Assembly (NCBI GenBank): GCA_000974665.1
Contig: BBSY01000003.1
Coordinates: 1-64,000 of the forward strand
Reading direction: 5' to 3'
Length of the DNA: 64,000 nt
From: an alpha proteobacterium U9-1i
Lineage (GTDB): Bacteria; Pseudomonadota; Alphaproteobacteria; Caulobacterales; Aquidulcibacteraceae
The translations under genes were made by a program, and so were the position numbers. Position 1 is the first letter of the stretch; every line of letters starts with the position of its first letter. Below are positions 40,981-48,549 of this stretch, piece by piece. The notes under the pieces were generated by a model, which was not told where the DNA came from, did not search any database, and was given only the letters and a program-made list of their open reading frames with translations.

Positions 40981-41993
40981 GCCGCGCTCGGCTCTTCTTC
41001 GTCGCCGTAACCAACGAGGTGCAGCGCCTTTGCGTTGATGCCTTCAAGCTCGCACCAGCGCGCCAGCGCATCGGCTTCGCCGTGCGTGATCCAAATCTCG
41101 CCGGCCTGCGTGTCCTTGATCGTGCGCTGCAGGTCAGGCCAGTCCGCGTGATCGGAAATGACGAGGGGAAGTTCTATCCCGCTTTGACGCGCCCGCGCGC
41201 GAATGCGCATCCAGCCGGAAGCGAAACACGTCACCGGATCGGGAAAGCGCCGCACCCAAGGCGTCTGCAGCGCACCGGGCGGGCCGAGGATGATGGCGCC
41301 TGCGTAAAAGCTCTTCGGCGCATCGACGACGGGCTGTACGTCGCCCAGATCAACGCCGTGCTCTTGATAGAGCGCCGTCAGCGCCAGCAGCGCGCCGTGG
41401 ACATAGATCGGCTTGTCCCAACCGCATGCGCGCAACGTCGCCATCACCCGCTGCGCTTTGCCAAGCGCGTACGCGCCAACGACATGCGCGCGGTCCGGAA
41501 ACATGGTGACGGAGGCGAGCAGTTTTCGGACTTCGTGCTCCGCGCTTGGGTGCGTGAACACAGGCAATGCGAACGTCGCTTCGCTGATGAACACGTCGCA
41601 CGGGATCACTTCGAACGGCGGGCAAGTCGGGTCAGGTTGGCGCTTGTAATCGCCGCTCACGACGACGCGGATTCCTTCGCACTCCGCCGCGGCTTGCGCC
41701 GAGCCCAGAACGTGGCCGGCCGGGTGCAGCGAGAAGCGCACGCCGTTCAGGTTTACCGTCTCGCCGTACCGCAGCGCCTGTGTCGAACCCGCGAACTCGG
41801 CGCCGTAGCGCGCGCCCATGATCGCCAGCGTCTCCGGCGTGGCCAACACGGCGCCATGCCCGGCGCGGGCGTGGTCGGAATGGCCGTGCGTGATCAGCGC
41901 GCGCGACACCGGGCGCGTGGGATCAATGTAAAGCTCCGCTTTCGGGCAATAGAGGCCCTCGGGGCGGGGGTGCAGGATCGCGGCAGGCTGCAT
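40977..41993 (-). CDS. Ligase-associated MBL-fold DNA exonuclease
   Basis: A 338-residue metallo-beta-lactamase/beta-CASP nuclease of the TIGR04122 type that accompanies the ligase. The metal ligands are in THGHSDHARAG (His36, His38, Asp40, His41). GLYCPKAELYIDPTRPVSRA before it, then VVSGDYKRQPDPTCPPFEVI and WITHGEADALARWCELEGI, are family-specific. The start at 41993 follows family length; an upstream GTG (42041) would add 16 residues. In many genomes the cassette also holds a large helicase and a phosphoesterase; neither is next to it here. Confidence 0.92.
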   Translation of the reverse strand: MQPAAILHPRPEGLYCPKAELYIDPTRPVSRALITHGHSDHARAGHGAVLATPETLAIMGARYGAEFAGSTQALRYGETVNLNGVRFSLHPAGHVLGSAQAAAECEGIRVVVSGDYKRQPDPTCPPFEVIPCDVFISEATFALPVFTHPSAEHEVRKLLASVTMFPDRAHVVGAYALGKAQRVMATLRACGWDKPIYVHGALLALTALYQEHGVDLGDVQPVVDAPKSFYAGAIILGPPGALQTPWVRRFPDPVTCFASGWMRIRARARQSGIELPLVISDHADWPDLQRTIKDTQAGEIWITHGEADALARWCELEGINAKALHLVGYGDEEEPSAA

Positions 41994-42154
41994 GGAGAAC
42001 AAATAGGGAGACGTGGGCGCCAGTTCCGCAATCTTGCGCACCTGTCGCGAGCGTGATCGTTCCGCGAGCGTTTCTCAAACTTCGCCCCTAGCAATGATGG
42101 AGCGCGCGCCCTATCTCGGCGCGAACGTGAATAGAACGTCGCCGGGGAGGGCGC

Positions 42155-43081
42155 GTGGATCCCATCATCACCATCAAAGACGTCTCGAAGACGTATGCGT
42201 CTGGTCTTCAAGCTTTGAAGCCGACCAATCTCGAGATTAAACGCGGTGAAATCTTCGCGCTGCTCGGCCCGAATGGCGCTGGCAAGACGACGCTGATCTC
42301 GATCATCTGCGGCATCGTCAATCCGTCCGGCGGTACGATCGTCGCCGATGGTCACAACATCATCACCGACTACAAAGCCGCGCGGCGCAAGATAGGCCTA
42401 GTGCCGCAAGAGCTGCACACGGATGCCTTCGAGCGCGTAATCGATACGGTCACGTTCTCGCGCGGCCTGTTCGGCTTCCCGCCGAACCCGGCTTATCTGG
42501 AAAAGGTGCTGCGTGATCTGTCGCTGTGGGACAAACGCAATTCCAAAATCATGGAACTCTCCGGCGGCATGAAGCGCCGGGTGATGATCGCCAAGGCGCT
42601 GAGCCACGAGCCAAAAATTCTGTTCCTCGATGAGCCGACGGCTGGCGTCGATGTCGAACTGCGGCGCGATATGTGGGAGATGGTGCGTGGGCTACGCGAG
42701 AACGGCGTCACAATCATTCTGACCACGCACTACATCGAAGAAGCCGAGGAAATGGCCGATCGTGTCGGCGTCATCAACAAAGGCGAGTTGATCCTGGTTG
42801 AGGACAAAAACACGCTGATGCGCAAGCTTGGCAAGAAGCAGTTGACGCTCGAATTGCCTGCGCCGCTGAAGGCGGTGCCGGAAGGGTTGAACGGCTATAC
42901 GCTGGAGCTCTCGGGCAACGGCAATCAGCTGATCTACAGTTTCGACGCGCAAGCGGCGGAAACCGGGATTCCCGGGCTTTTGCGCAAGCTTTCCGAACTC
43001 GGCGTCGAGTTCAAAGACCTCCACACCGAGCAAAGCTCGCTCGAAGACATCTTCGTGAACCTCGTGAGCACGCGCGCATGA
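42155..43081 (+). CDS. ABC transporter ATP-binding protein (YadG-like)
   Basis: A 308-residue ABC-2-type exporter ATPase, the same length as E. coli YadG. Walker A is [12 protein letters not shown], the signature is ELSGGMKRR, Walker B is [13 protein letters not shown] and the switch is [15 protein letters not shown] ~90-residue C-terminal domain follows. The GTG start at 42155 has GGGGAGG just upstream. It overlaps the permease gene by 4 bp. The substrate is unknown; YadGH-type exporters are uncharacterised or act on drugs or envelope compounds. Confidence 0.93.
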   Translation: MDPIITIKDVSKTYASGLQALKPTNLEIKRGEIFALLGPNGAGKTTLISIICGIVNPSGGTIVADGHNIITDYKAARRKIGLVPQELHTDAFERVIDTVTFSRGLFGFPPNPAYLEKVLRDLSLWDKRNSKIMELSGGMKRRVMIAKALSHEPKILFLDEPTAGVDVELRRDMWEMVRGLRENGVTIILTTHYIEEAEEMADRVGVINKGELILVEDKNTLMRKLGKKQLTLELPAPLKAVPEGLNGYTLELSGNGNQLIYSFDAQAAETGIPGLLRKLSELGVEFKDLHTEQSSLEDIFVNLVSTRA

Positions 43082-43839
43082 ACACGTATGCGGTCCAGTC
43101 TATTTATCGCTTCGAGATGGCGCGGTGGTTCCGCACGCTGGGGCAGAGCTTGTTCTCGCCGGTGCTGTCGACGTCGCTCTATTTCATTGTCTTTGGCTCG
43201 GCGATCGGGTCGCGCATGGTTGAGATCGACGGCATCAGCTACGGCGCGTTCATCGTGCCGGGACTGATTATGCTGTCGATCCTCACGGAGAGCGTGTCCA
43301 ACGCCTCGTTCGGCATTTACATGCCGAAATGGGCGGGGACGATTTATGAGCTGCTCTCGGCGCCAGTGTCTCCCATCGAAGCCGTGATGGGCTATGTCGG
43401 CGCGGCGGCGACGAAATCGATCATCATCGGTCTCGTGATCTTGGCGACGGCGCGCCTCTTCGTTGAATACGAAATACAGCACCCGCTCTGGATGCTGATC
43501 TTCCTGGTGCTAACGTCCGTTTCGTTCTGCCTGTTCGGCTTCATCCTCGGCGTGCTCGCGGATGGTTTCGAGAAGCTTCAGATCGTGCCGATGCTGATCA
43601 TCACGCCGCTGACGTTCCTTGGCGGCACCTTCTACTCGATCAACATGCTGCCCGAGGTCTGGCAGACGATCACTTTGTTCAATCCGGTCGTTTATCTGAT
43701 CAGCGGTTTCCGGTGGAGCTTCTTCGGCGTGTCCGATGTGGCGATCGGCGTGTCGATCGCGGCAGTGAGCCTCTTTCTCACCGTGTGTTTGGGCATCGTG
43801 TATTGGGTGTTTAAAACCGGCTATAAGCTCAAAGTGTAA
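43078..43839 (+). CDS. ABC-2-type transporter permease (YadH-like)
   Basis: A 253-residue integral membrane protein with six helices: the [20 protein letters not shown] cytoplasmic entry helix, [14 protein letters not shown], then [20 protein letters not shown], and the C-terminal [20 protein letters not shown] with its ABC-2 permease motif. It forms a homodimer with the preceding ATPase. Size agrees with YadH. Confidence 0.93.
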   Translation: MNTYAVQSIYRFEMARWFRTLGQSLFSPVLSTSLYFIVFGSAIGSRMVEIDGISYGAFIVPGLIMLSILTESVSNASFGIYMPKWAGTIYELLSAPVSPIEAVMGYVGAAATKSIIIGLVILATARLFVEYEIQHPLWMLIFLVLTSVSFCLFGFILGVLADGFEKLQIVPMLIITPLTFLGGTFYSINMLPEVWQTITLFNPVVYLISGFRWSFFGVSDVAIGVSIAAVSLFLTVCLGIVYWVFKTGYKLKV

Positions 43840-43907
43840 GTTGACGCGGCGTACCCGCCTCGCGCCTCGGCGCGCGCTCGGCTAAGAAGGCCGGGAAAGG
43901 CACCAAC

Positions 43908-44687
43908 ATGAGCGAAGAGCACATCCTGGTGACGCGCGATGCAGGCGTCATGGAAATCCGTTTCAACCGACCGGCCAAGAAGAACGCGATCACCAACGCC
44001 ATGTACGGCGCGATCGCCGACGCGCTGGAAGCCGCGGCGGCGGAAAAGAGCGTACGCGCGGTGCTGTTTACCGCCGAAGGTGACTTCTTCACCGCCGGCA
44101 ATGATCTGATGGATTTCGCCGCGGTGAACGCGGGCTCCGGCGAAGGCGCGCTACCGCGCCAGGTGGGGCGTTTCCTCGAACGTATGATCATGTTTGAGAA
44201 GCCGGTGGTGGTTGCCGTGCATGGCAACGCCGTCGGTGTTGGCGTGACCATGTTGCTGCAAAGTGACCTCGTCTACATCGGGGAAAACGCCACCTTGAGC
44301 ACGCCGTTCGTCTCGCTGGGCCTCGTGCCCGAGAACGCATCAAGCATCACCATGCCGGCGCGGATGGGCCACGTGCGTGCGTTTCAGATGCTCGGCCTGG
44401 GCGAAGTGTTGGATGGACGCGGCGCCGTCGCGGCGGGCATCGCCAACGCTGCGTTCCCCGCGAGCGAAGTAGCCGATAAGGCCCGCGCCGCCGCTTTGGC
44501 GCTCACAAAAAAGCCGGCCGAGGCCTTGCGTCTGGCCAAGGGCCTGATGCGTGACCGCGAGACATTGAAGGCGCGCATGGAGGAAGAGGGGCGGATTTTT
44601 GGCGAGCGCCTTAAGTCCGCCGAAGCGGCAGAAGCGTTCGCCGCGTTCATGGAGCGCCGGCCGCCGAACTTTGAAAAGCTTGGCTGA
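43908..44687 (+). CDS. Enoyl-CoA hydratase/isomerase family protein
   Basis: A 259-residue crotonase-fold enzyme. Hallmarks are IRFNRPAKKNAITNAMYGAI, the oxyanion-hole loop FFTAGNDLMDF, and VVVAVHGNAVGVGVTMLLQS. At the positions of the two catalytic Glu residues of hydratases the sequence reads TMLLQSDLVYIG and LSTPFVSLGLVPENAS. The retained acid is in the second segment, and the missing first Glu favours isomerase-like activity over plain hydration. It ends 1 bp before the next gene and is probably cotranscribed. Confidence 0.85.
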   Translation: MSEEHILVTRDAGVMEIRFNRPAKKNAITNAMYGAIADALEAAAAEKSVRAVLFTAEGDFFTAGNDLMDFAAVNAGSGEGALPRQVGRFLERMIMFEKPVVVAVHGNAVGVGVTMLLQSDLVYIGENATLSTPFVSLGLVPENASSITMPARMGHVRAFQMLGLGEVLDGRGAVAAGIANAAFPASEVADKARAAALALTKKPAEALRLAKGLMRDRETLKARMEEEGRIFGERLKSAEAAEAFAAFMERRPPNFEKLG

Positions 44688-44688
44688 G

Positions 44689-45369
44689 ATGGAGGCGCGC
44701 AACGTCACCATTCCGGTCGGCGGCGAGCGCACATCAGGGCTGCTGTTGCGCCCGCAGAACGCCAAGGCGCTCTACGTGTTTGCGCATGGCGCGGGTGCGG
44801 GGATGACGCACAAAGCCATGGCCTCGAACGCCGACGGTCTCGCCGCGCGCGGCATAGCCACCCTGCGCTACCAATTTCTCTACATGGAGAAGGGCGGCAA
44901 ACGTCCTGACCCGCCGAAGCTTGCGCACGTGGCGGTTCGTTCGGCTGTTGCGGAAGCGGCGCTGTTAGCGCCGGACCTGCCGCTGTTTGCCGGCGGGCGT
45001 TCCTTCGGCGGGCGCATGACGTCGCAAGCGCAAGCCGAGTCGCCGCTCCCCGGTGTGATTGGATTGGCTTTTCTCGGCTTTCCACTGCATCCCGCCGGCA
45101 AACCGGGCGCGGAGCGCGCGGACCATCTCTCTCGCGTTTCGATCCCCATGCTCTTCGTTTCCGGCACACGCGATGCGCTGGCGGAGTTGAACTTGCTGCA
45201 GCCCGCTGTGGCTGGGTTAGGCAAGCGCGCGACGCTCAAACTCATCGATCACGCCGACCACAGCTTCAACGTGCTCAAGTCTAGCGGCCGGACGAGCACC
45301 GAGGCGGAGGCCGAGGCGCTGGACGCGTTTGCGGCCTGGGTTGGCGCGCCGAGTTCCCTCGCGCGGTAG
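44689..45369 (+). CDS. Alpha/beta hydrolase (KANL3/Tex30-like)
   Basis: A 226-residue cytoplasmic alpha/beta hydrolase. Family pattern: FAHGAGAGMTHKAMASNADG, RYQFLYMEKGGKRPDPP, the nucleophile GGRSFGGRMTSQAQ (GxSxG), GLAFLGFPLHPAGKPGAERA, and HADHSFNVLK with the catalytic His. Bacterial relatives are annotated as dienelactone-hydrolase-like. The substrate is unknown. The ATG at 44689 almost abuts the enoyl-CoA hydratase stop (TGAGATG). Confidence 0.88.
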   Translation: MEARNVTIPVGGERTSGLLLRPQNAKALYVFAHGAGAGMTHKAMASNADGLAARGIATLRYQFLYMEKGGKRPDPPKLAHVAVRSAVAEAALLAPDLPLFAGGRSFGGRMTSQAQAESPLPGVIGLAFLGFPLHPAGKPGAERADHLSRVSIPMLFVSGTRDALAELNLLQPAVAGLGKRATLKLIDHADHSFNVLKSSGRTSTEAEAEALDAFAAWVGAPSSLAR

Positions 45370-45374
45370 CGCCC

Positions 45375-45390
45375 CGTGACCCCCGTCACA
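45375..45390 (+). promoter_or_regulatory. CRP/FNR-family-like operator with promoter context
   Basis: CGTGA-N6-TCACA matches the CRP half-site consensus TGTGA-N6-TCACA at nine of ten positions. It is followed 14 bp later by CTAGG, with CCGG in front. The same 35-bp arrangement recurs at 48299-48329 in front of the 29-residue gene. Confidence 0.6.
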
Positions 45391-45458
45391 TAAACCCGGC
45401 CTAGGCCAGGCTACCTATTGTCCATCGAAGCGCACCGCTTCGGCAGGGGAGAAACACC

Positions 45459-45557
45459 ATGAACCGCAACCGTTTCGCCAATTTCGTTTTGACCGCTTTG
45501 TTGGTCGCGCCGATCGCGTTCGCGTCGTTCGCCCACGCCGCTCAATTCACCGCCTAA
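45459..45557 (+). CDS. Tiny exported/membrane protein (32 aa)
   Basis: A 32-residue peptide that is essentially a signal peptide or single membrane helix: MNRNRFANFVLTALLVAPIA, then FASFAHAAQFTA. AGGGGAGAAACACC precedes the ATG. The segment P.AFASF..AAQ is shared with the peptides at 45575 and 48387, forming a small local family. It is the first gene after a CRP-like site. After signal cleavage only a few residues would remain, so it probably acts as a membrane peptide or as a translated leader. Confidence 0.65.
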   Translation: MNRNRFANFVLTALLVAPIAFASFAHAAQFTA

Positions 45558-45574
45558 GAATTCAGGAGCGCACC

Positions 45575-45715
45575 ATGACCAAGTTCGACGCCATCACCGA
45601 AGCCACCGCCGACAGCGGCAAGCTCTCCAAGTTCTTCGCGGTGTTCACCGCGTTCTCATTCCTATTGCCAGCGGCGCTGGCGGTGTTCTCACAAGCCGCG
45701 AACATCGTCGCGTAG
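45575..45715 (+). CDS. Tiny membrane protein (46 aa)
   Basis: A 46-residue protein starting MTKFDAITEATADSGKLSKF. A single hydrophobic helix (FFAVFTAFSFLLPAALAVFS) ends QAANIVA. It is preceded by CAGGAGCG and starts 17 bp after the previous tiny gene, with a strong terminator 29 bp after its stop. The MTKF start and P.A.A....QAA.IV end match the 29-residue peptide at 48387, so they are related. Function unknown. Confidence 0.72.
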   Translation: MTKFDAITEATADSGKLSKFFAVFTAFSFLLPAALAVFSQAANIVA

Positions 45716-45743
45716 CGCCCTCGCACGCAACGAAGCGGCTCAA

Positions 45744-45785
45744 GAAGGACGCGGAGGTCTCCCCCTCCGCGTCCTTCGCTTTTTT
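45744..45785 (+). terminator. Rho-independent terminator
   Basis: A 14-bp stem GAAGGACGCGGAGG/CCTCCGCGTCCTTC (45744-45757 and 45764-45777) has a TCTCCC loop and tail GCTTTTTT. It ends the two-gene tiny-protein unit. Confidence 0.95.
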
Positions 45786-45873
45786 GCGGACTGTTTGCGT
45801 TTTTTCGCTTTAACTCATCCGCCATTCAGCCACGACGGCGCAGCCTCCCCAGGTCGAACCGCAGGAGGGTTTC

Positions 45874-45945
45874 ATGCTGCACCTCATCGCTGCTCTCGCC
45901 GCTTTTTTGGATCGCGCCATCATCCTGGCCCGCATCACGCTCTAA
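45874..45945 (+). CDS. Candidate 23-aa membrane peptide
   Basis: A short frame, MLHLIAALAAFLDRAIILAR, ending ITL. It has an unusually good ribosome-binding site (GCAGGAGGG, six bases upstream). The sequence is amphipathic and hydrophobic with central Asp-Arg, like small toxin-type or regulatory membrane peptides. It sits between the terminator at 45785 and the deacetylase gene, with about 90 bp for its own promoter. Support is the RBS and composition only. Confidence 0.45.
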   Translation: MLHLIAALAAFLDRAIILARITL

Positions 45946-45992
45946 CGCCGCCGTGCATTGGCGAAGCGCCGCCGCCGCGCTAGCTTCGGCCG

Positions 45993-46913
45993 ATGTTGCT
46001 CTACACCCATCCCTCTATGTTGAAGCACGCGCCGCCGCGCGGACACGCAGAGCACGCGGGGCGCTTGCAAGCGGTGCTTGATGGGATTGCCGATATGGAC
46101 CTCGATCGCCGCGAAGCGCCGTTTGCGCCGCGTGAGGCGATCGAACGCGTGCATCCGCCGCGCTACGTAGATGCAATCGAAGGCGCGTTCGCGGAAGCGC
46201 AAGAGAGTTTGGTGCAACTCGATCCCGACACCTTCATCTCGCCCGGTTCGCGCGAAGCGTGCTGGCGTGCGGCCGGGGCGCTAACGGCGGCTGTGGACGC
46301 AGTGCTGACGGGCGAAGACGACATGGCCTTCTGCGCCGTGCGTCCGCCAGGCCATCACGCTGAGCCTTTATCGCCGATGGGGTTTTGCATCTTCAACAAC
46401 GTGGCCATTGGCGCGCTGCACGCGCTTGACGCGCACGGGTTATCGCGCGTCGCAGTGATTGATTTCGACGTGCATCACGGCAATGGCACGCAGACAATCG
46501 CCGAGCGTGAGCCGCGCTTGTTCTTCGCCTCGACGCATCAAGCCCCGCTCTATCCCGGCACGGGCGCGGTGGGCGAAACCGGGCTCGACCGCAATGTCGT
46601 GAACGCACCGTTGCCGGCCCATGCCGGTAGCGGGGAGTGGCGCCGGGCGATGGAGACCCTGGTGCTGCCGGCGCTCGGTGCTTTCGGGCCCGAGCTCATT
46701 CTGGTTTCGGCAGGTTTTGACGCGCACCGAGCCGACCCGCTCGCGCAGATGGAGTTGGATGAGGCGGATTTCGCCTGGGCCGCGAGGTCGCTGCGTCAAG
46801 TTTCATTACGGCACTGCAAGGGCAAACTTGTCTCGACTCTGGAGGGCGGATACGACTTGCCCGCGCTCGCCCGGTCGGCCGCCAGCTATCTGGGCGCGCT
46901 CCAACGCGACTGA
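45993..46913 (+). CDS. Histone-deacetylase-family amidohydrolase
   Basis: A 306-residue zinc-dependent deacetylase of the arginase/HDAC fold. Active-site motifs are AVRPPGHHAEPLSPMGFCIF (tandem His), VIDFDVHHGNGTQTI (zinc Asp and His), SAGFDAHRADPLAQM (second zinc Asp) and LEGGYDLPALARS (near the catalytic Tyr position). Bacterial members remove acetyl groups from polyamines or from small substrates such as acetoin-related compounds; the substrate is not determinable. No operon partner is evident. Confidence 0.93.
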   Translation: MLLYTHPSMLKHAPPRGHAEHAGRLQAVLDGIADMDLDRREAPFAPREAIERVHPPRYVDAIEGAFAEAQESLVQLDPDTFISPGSREACWRAAGALTAAVDAVLTGEDDMAFCAVRPPGHHAEPLSPMGFCIFNNVAIGALHALDAHGLSRVAVIDFDVHHGNGTQTIAEREPRLFFASTHQAPLYPGTGAVGETGLDRNVVNAPLPAHAGSGEWRRAMETLVLPALGAFGPELILVSAGFDAHRADPLAQMELDEADFAWAARSLRQVSLRHCKGKLVSTLEGGYDLPALARSAASYLGALQRD

Positions 46914-46955
46914 CGCCGCTCGAGGGGAGGGGGCGCGGGCCGCGTAAGGGTCAGA

Positions 46956-47588
46956 ATGACGACCATGGCGCCTGGTACGACGCGTGATCGCCGTTCCGCT
47001 TCGCGGGGAGGCCAAAAGCCGGGCTGGATTGTCATCGCCCGGCATGGCCAGCCCGATGCGGACCGCACCGTGAAACTGACATCGAGCCAATACGCCGATT
47101 GGTGGTCGGCGTATGACCGCACCGGTTTGAAGGCGGGCGAAACGCCGCCGGAGTGCCTTTTGCACTACGGTCGCGACGCGGACGTCGTGTTCGCCTCGAC
47201 GCTGCCGCGCGCGATGCGCACTGCGGAAGCCGCTGCGCCTGGCAAGCAGATCATTACCGACCCTGTGTTCGTTGAGGCGCCGCTGCCGCCGCCGCCAATT
47301 CCGGGATTGCGCACGCCGGAACTCTGGGGCGCGTGGGCGCGCGTTTCGTGGTGGTTTGGCCGCCATGATGGCCAGGAAAGCCGCCAACAGGCCGAACTCC
47401 GGGCTGAGGCCGCCGCCGCCACGCTCGTCTCGCGCGCGCTCCGCGGCGAAAACGTGCTGCTGTGCGCCCATGGCTGGTTCAATCGGATGATGCGCCCGGT
47501 GCTGCGCGCTCAAGGTTGGCGCGAAATCGAGAATAAGGGGGACAAATACTGGTCCCACCGGCGCTACGAGTACGAGAAAGTGAAATGA
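46956..47588 (+). CDS. Histidine phosphatase family protein
   Basis: A 210-residue branch-1 histidine phosphatase (phosphoglycerate-mutase-like). The phosphorylated His lies in IVIARHGQPDADRT (RHG), an Arg in FASTLPRAMRTAEAA, and the second His in LLCAHGWFNRMMRP. A short Arg-rich leader precedes the domain, so the true start may be a little downstream. The substrate is unknown. Confidence 0.87.
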   Translation: MTTMAPGTTRDRRSASRGGQKPGWIVIARHGQPDADRTVKLTSSQYADWWSAYDRTGLKAGETPPECLLHYGRDADVVFASTLPRAMRTAEAAAPGKQIITDPVFVEAPLPPPPIPGLRTPELWGAWARVSWWFGRHDGQESRQQAELRAEAAAATLVSRALRGENVLLCAHGWFNRMMRPVLRAQGWREIENKGDKYWSHRRYEYEKVK

Positions 47589-47652
47589 GCACCTGCAACG
47601 GTCGGTCGGGTTTCCGTTGTGTCGGCGGCGTTAAGCCCATATTTTCACTCAG

Positions 47653-47898
47653 ATGAGCCCCAACGCCCTCGATCCAGCCCAAATGAGCTTCGAAGAAGCC
47701 TTGGCGGAGTTGGAAAAAATCGTCGCCCAGTTGGAGCGGGGCGATGTGCCGCTGGCGGATTCGATTCGTATCTATAAGCGTGGCGCGGCTTTGCGCGCGC
47801 GCTGCGAAGGCCAGCTAAAAGACGCCCAACTCGAAGTCGACCAGATCGTCATGGGCCCCGACGGGCCCCGCACCGAGCCCGCACGGCTCGGCAAATAA
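47653..47898 (+). CDS. xseB: Exodeoxyribonuclease VII small subunit
   Basis: An 81-residue subunit that binds XseA to form ExoVII, which degrades single-stranded DNA in both directions. The family signature is complete: MSFEEALAELEKIVAQLERG, PLADSIRIYKRGAALRARCE and QLKDAQLEVDQIV. xseA itself is not in the window. The dxs and ispA genes, often neighbours of xseB, are 2-4 kb to the right, a common alphaproteobacterial arrangement partly broken up here. Confidence 0.95.
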   Translation: MSPNALDPAQMSFEEALAELEKIVAQLERGDVPLADSIRIYKRGAALRARCEGQLKDAQLEVDQIVMGPDGPRTEPARLGK

Positions 47899-47923
47899 CA
47901 AAATTCAGGAAGGAAACCGCGCC

Positions 47924-48292
47924 ATGTCAGACGATCCAAAATCCAATGCGCGGTTACCGCTCATTTCGATGGAGGACTTCCTCAAGGTGGATATCCGCCT
48001 GGGCACGATCGTCGATGTGAAAGTGTTCGAGGAGGCCAAGAAGGCCGCCTACCAGCTCTGGATCGATTTCGGCGATCCGTTGGGCGTGAAGAAATCGAGC
48101 GCGCAGGTCGTGCAGAATTATGATCTGGGCGAATTGCTCGGGCGCCGCGTGGCCGCCGTCGTGAACTTCGAGCCAAAGCAGATCGGCAAGTTCATGAGCG
48201 AAGTGCTTTGCCTCGGTTTCCCGGATCGAAACGGCGACGTGGTTCTGCTCAACGTCGATCGCCCAGCGCTCAGCGGCGGCCGGATGTATTGA
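47924..48292 (+). CDS. csaA: CsaA-type tRNA-binding protein
   Basis: A 122-residue OB-fold protein of the CsaA family, described as a secretion-related chaperone and tRNA-binding dimer. Hallmarks are DFLKVDIRLGTIVDVKVFEE, KKAAYQLWIDFGDPLGVKKS, the interface QVVQNYDLGELLGRRV and VVNFEPKQIGKFMSEVLCLG. It starts 25 bp after xseB with AGGAAA upstream. Confidence 0.93.
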   Translation: MSDDPKSNARLPLISMEDFLKVDIRLGTIVDVKVFEEAKKAAYQLWIDFGDPLGVKKSSAQVVQNYDLGELLGRRVAAVVNFEPKQIGKFMSEVLCLGFPDRNGDVVLLNVDRPALSGGRMY

Positions 48293-48298
48293 TCGGCG

Positions 48299-48314
48299 CG
48301 TGACGGTTGTCACA
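48299..48314 (+). promoter_or_regulatory. CRP/FNR-family-like operator, second copy
   Basis: CGTGA-N6-TCACA, the same half-sites and spacing as at 45375-45390, with T after the last A and CTAGG at the same 14-bp distance. It lies 73 bp before the ATG of the 29-residue gene, almost the same distance as in the first copy (69 bp). Confidence 0.6.
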
Positions 48315-48386
48315 TCGATCCGGACTAGGCGGCCCTAGGTTCAATCATCGCTTCGGCGAACGAGATTGAACCAAGGGGAGCCTGCC

Positions 48387-48476
48387 ATGACGAAGTTCTA
48401 CAGCCTGATCGCCGCCGCTTTCGTGTTCGCGCCAATGGCGTTTGCGACGTTGAACCAAGCGGCTCAAATCGTCTGA
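48387..48476 (+). CDS. Tiny membrane protein (29 aa)
   Basis: A 29-residue peptide MTKFYSLIAAAFVFAPMAFA followed by TLNQAAQIV. AAGGGGAG lies about eight bases before the ATG. It shares MTKF, the APMAFA/APIAFA block and the QAAQIV/QAANIV end with the peptides at 45459 and 45575. It has its own CRP-like site and a strong terminator, so it is an independent transcription unit. Function unknown. Confidence 0.72.
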   Translation: MTKFYSLIAAAFVFAPMAFATLNQAAQIV

Positions 48477-48499
48477 GCGAAGCAGGCCGACAAAAGCAG

Positions 48500-48534
48500 A
48501 AGGGCGCGGATTGATCCGCGCCCTTTGCGTTTTT
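48500..48534 (+). terminator. Rho-independent terminator
   Basis: A 12-bp stem AAGGGCGCGGAT/ATCCGCGCCCTT (48500-48511 and 48514-48525) is followed by TGCGTTTTT. It closes the tiny-protein unit and could also serve the convergent TIR gene if it works in both directions. Confidence 0.93.
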
Positions 48535-48549
48535 GGTCATCGCCAACCC

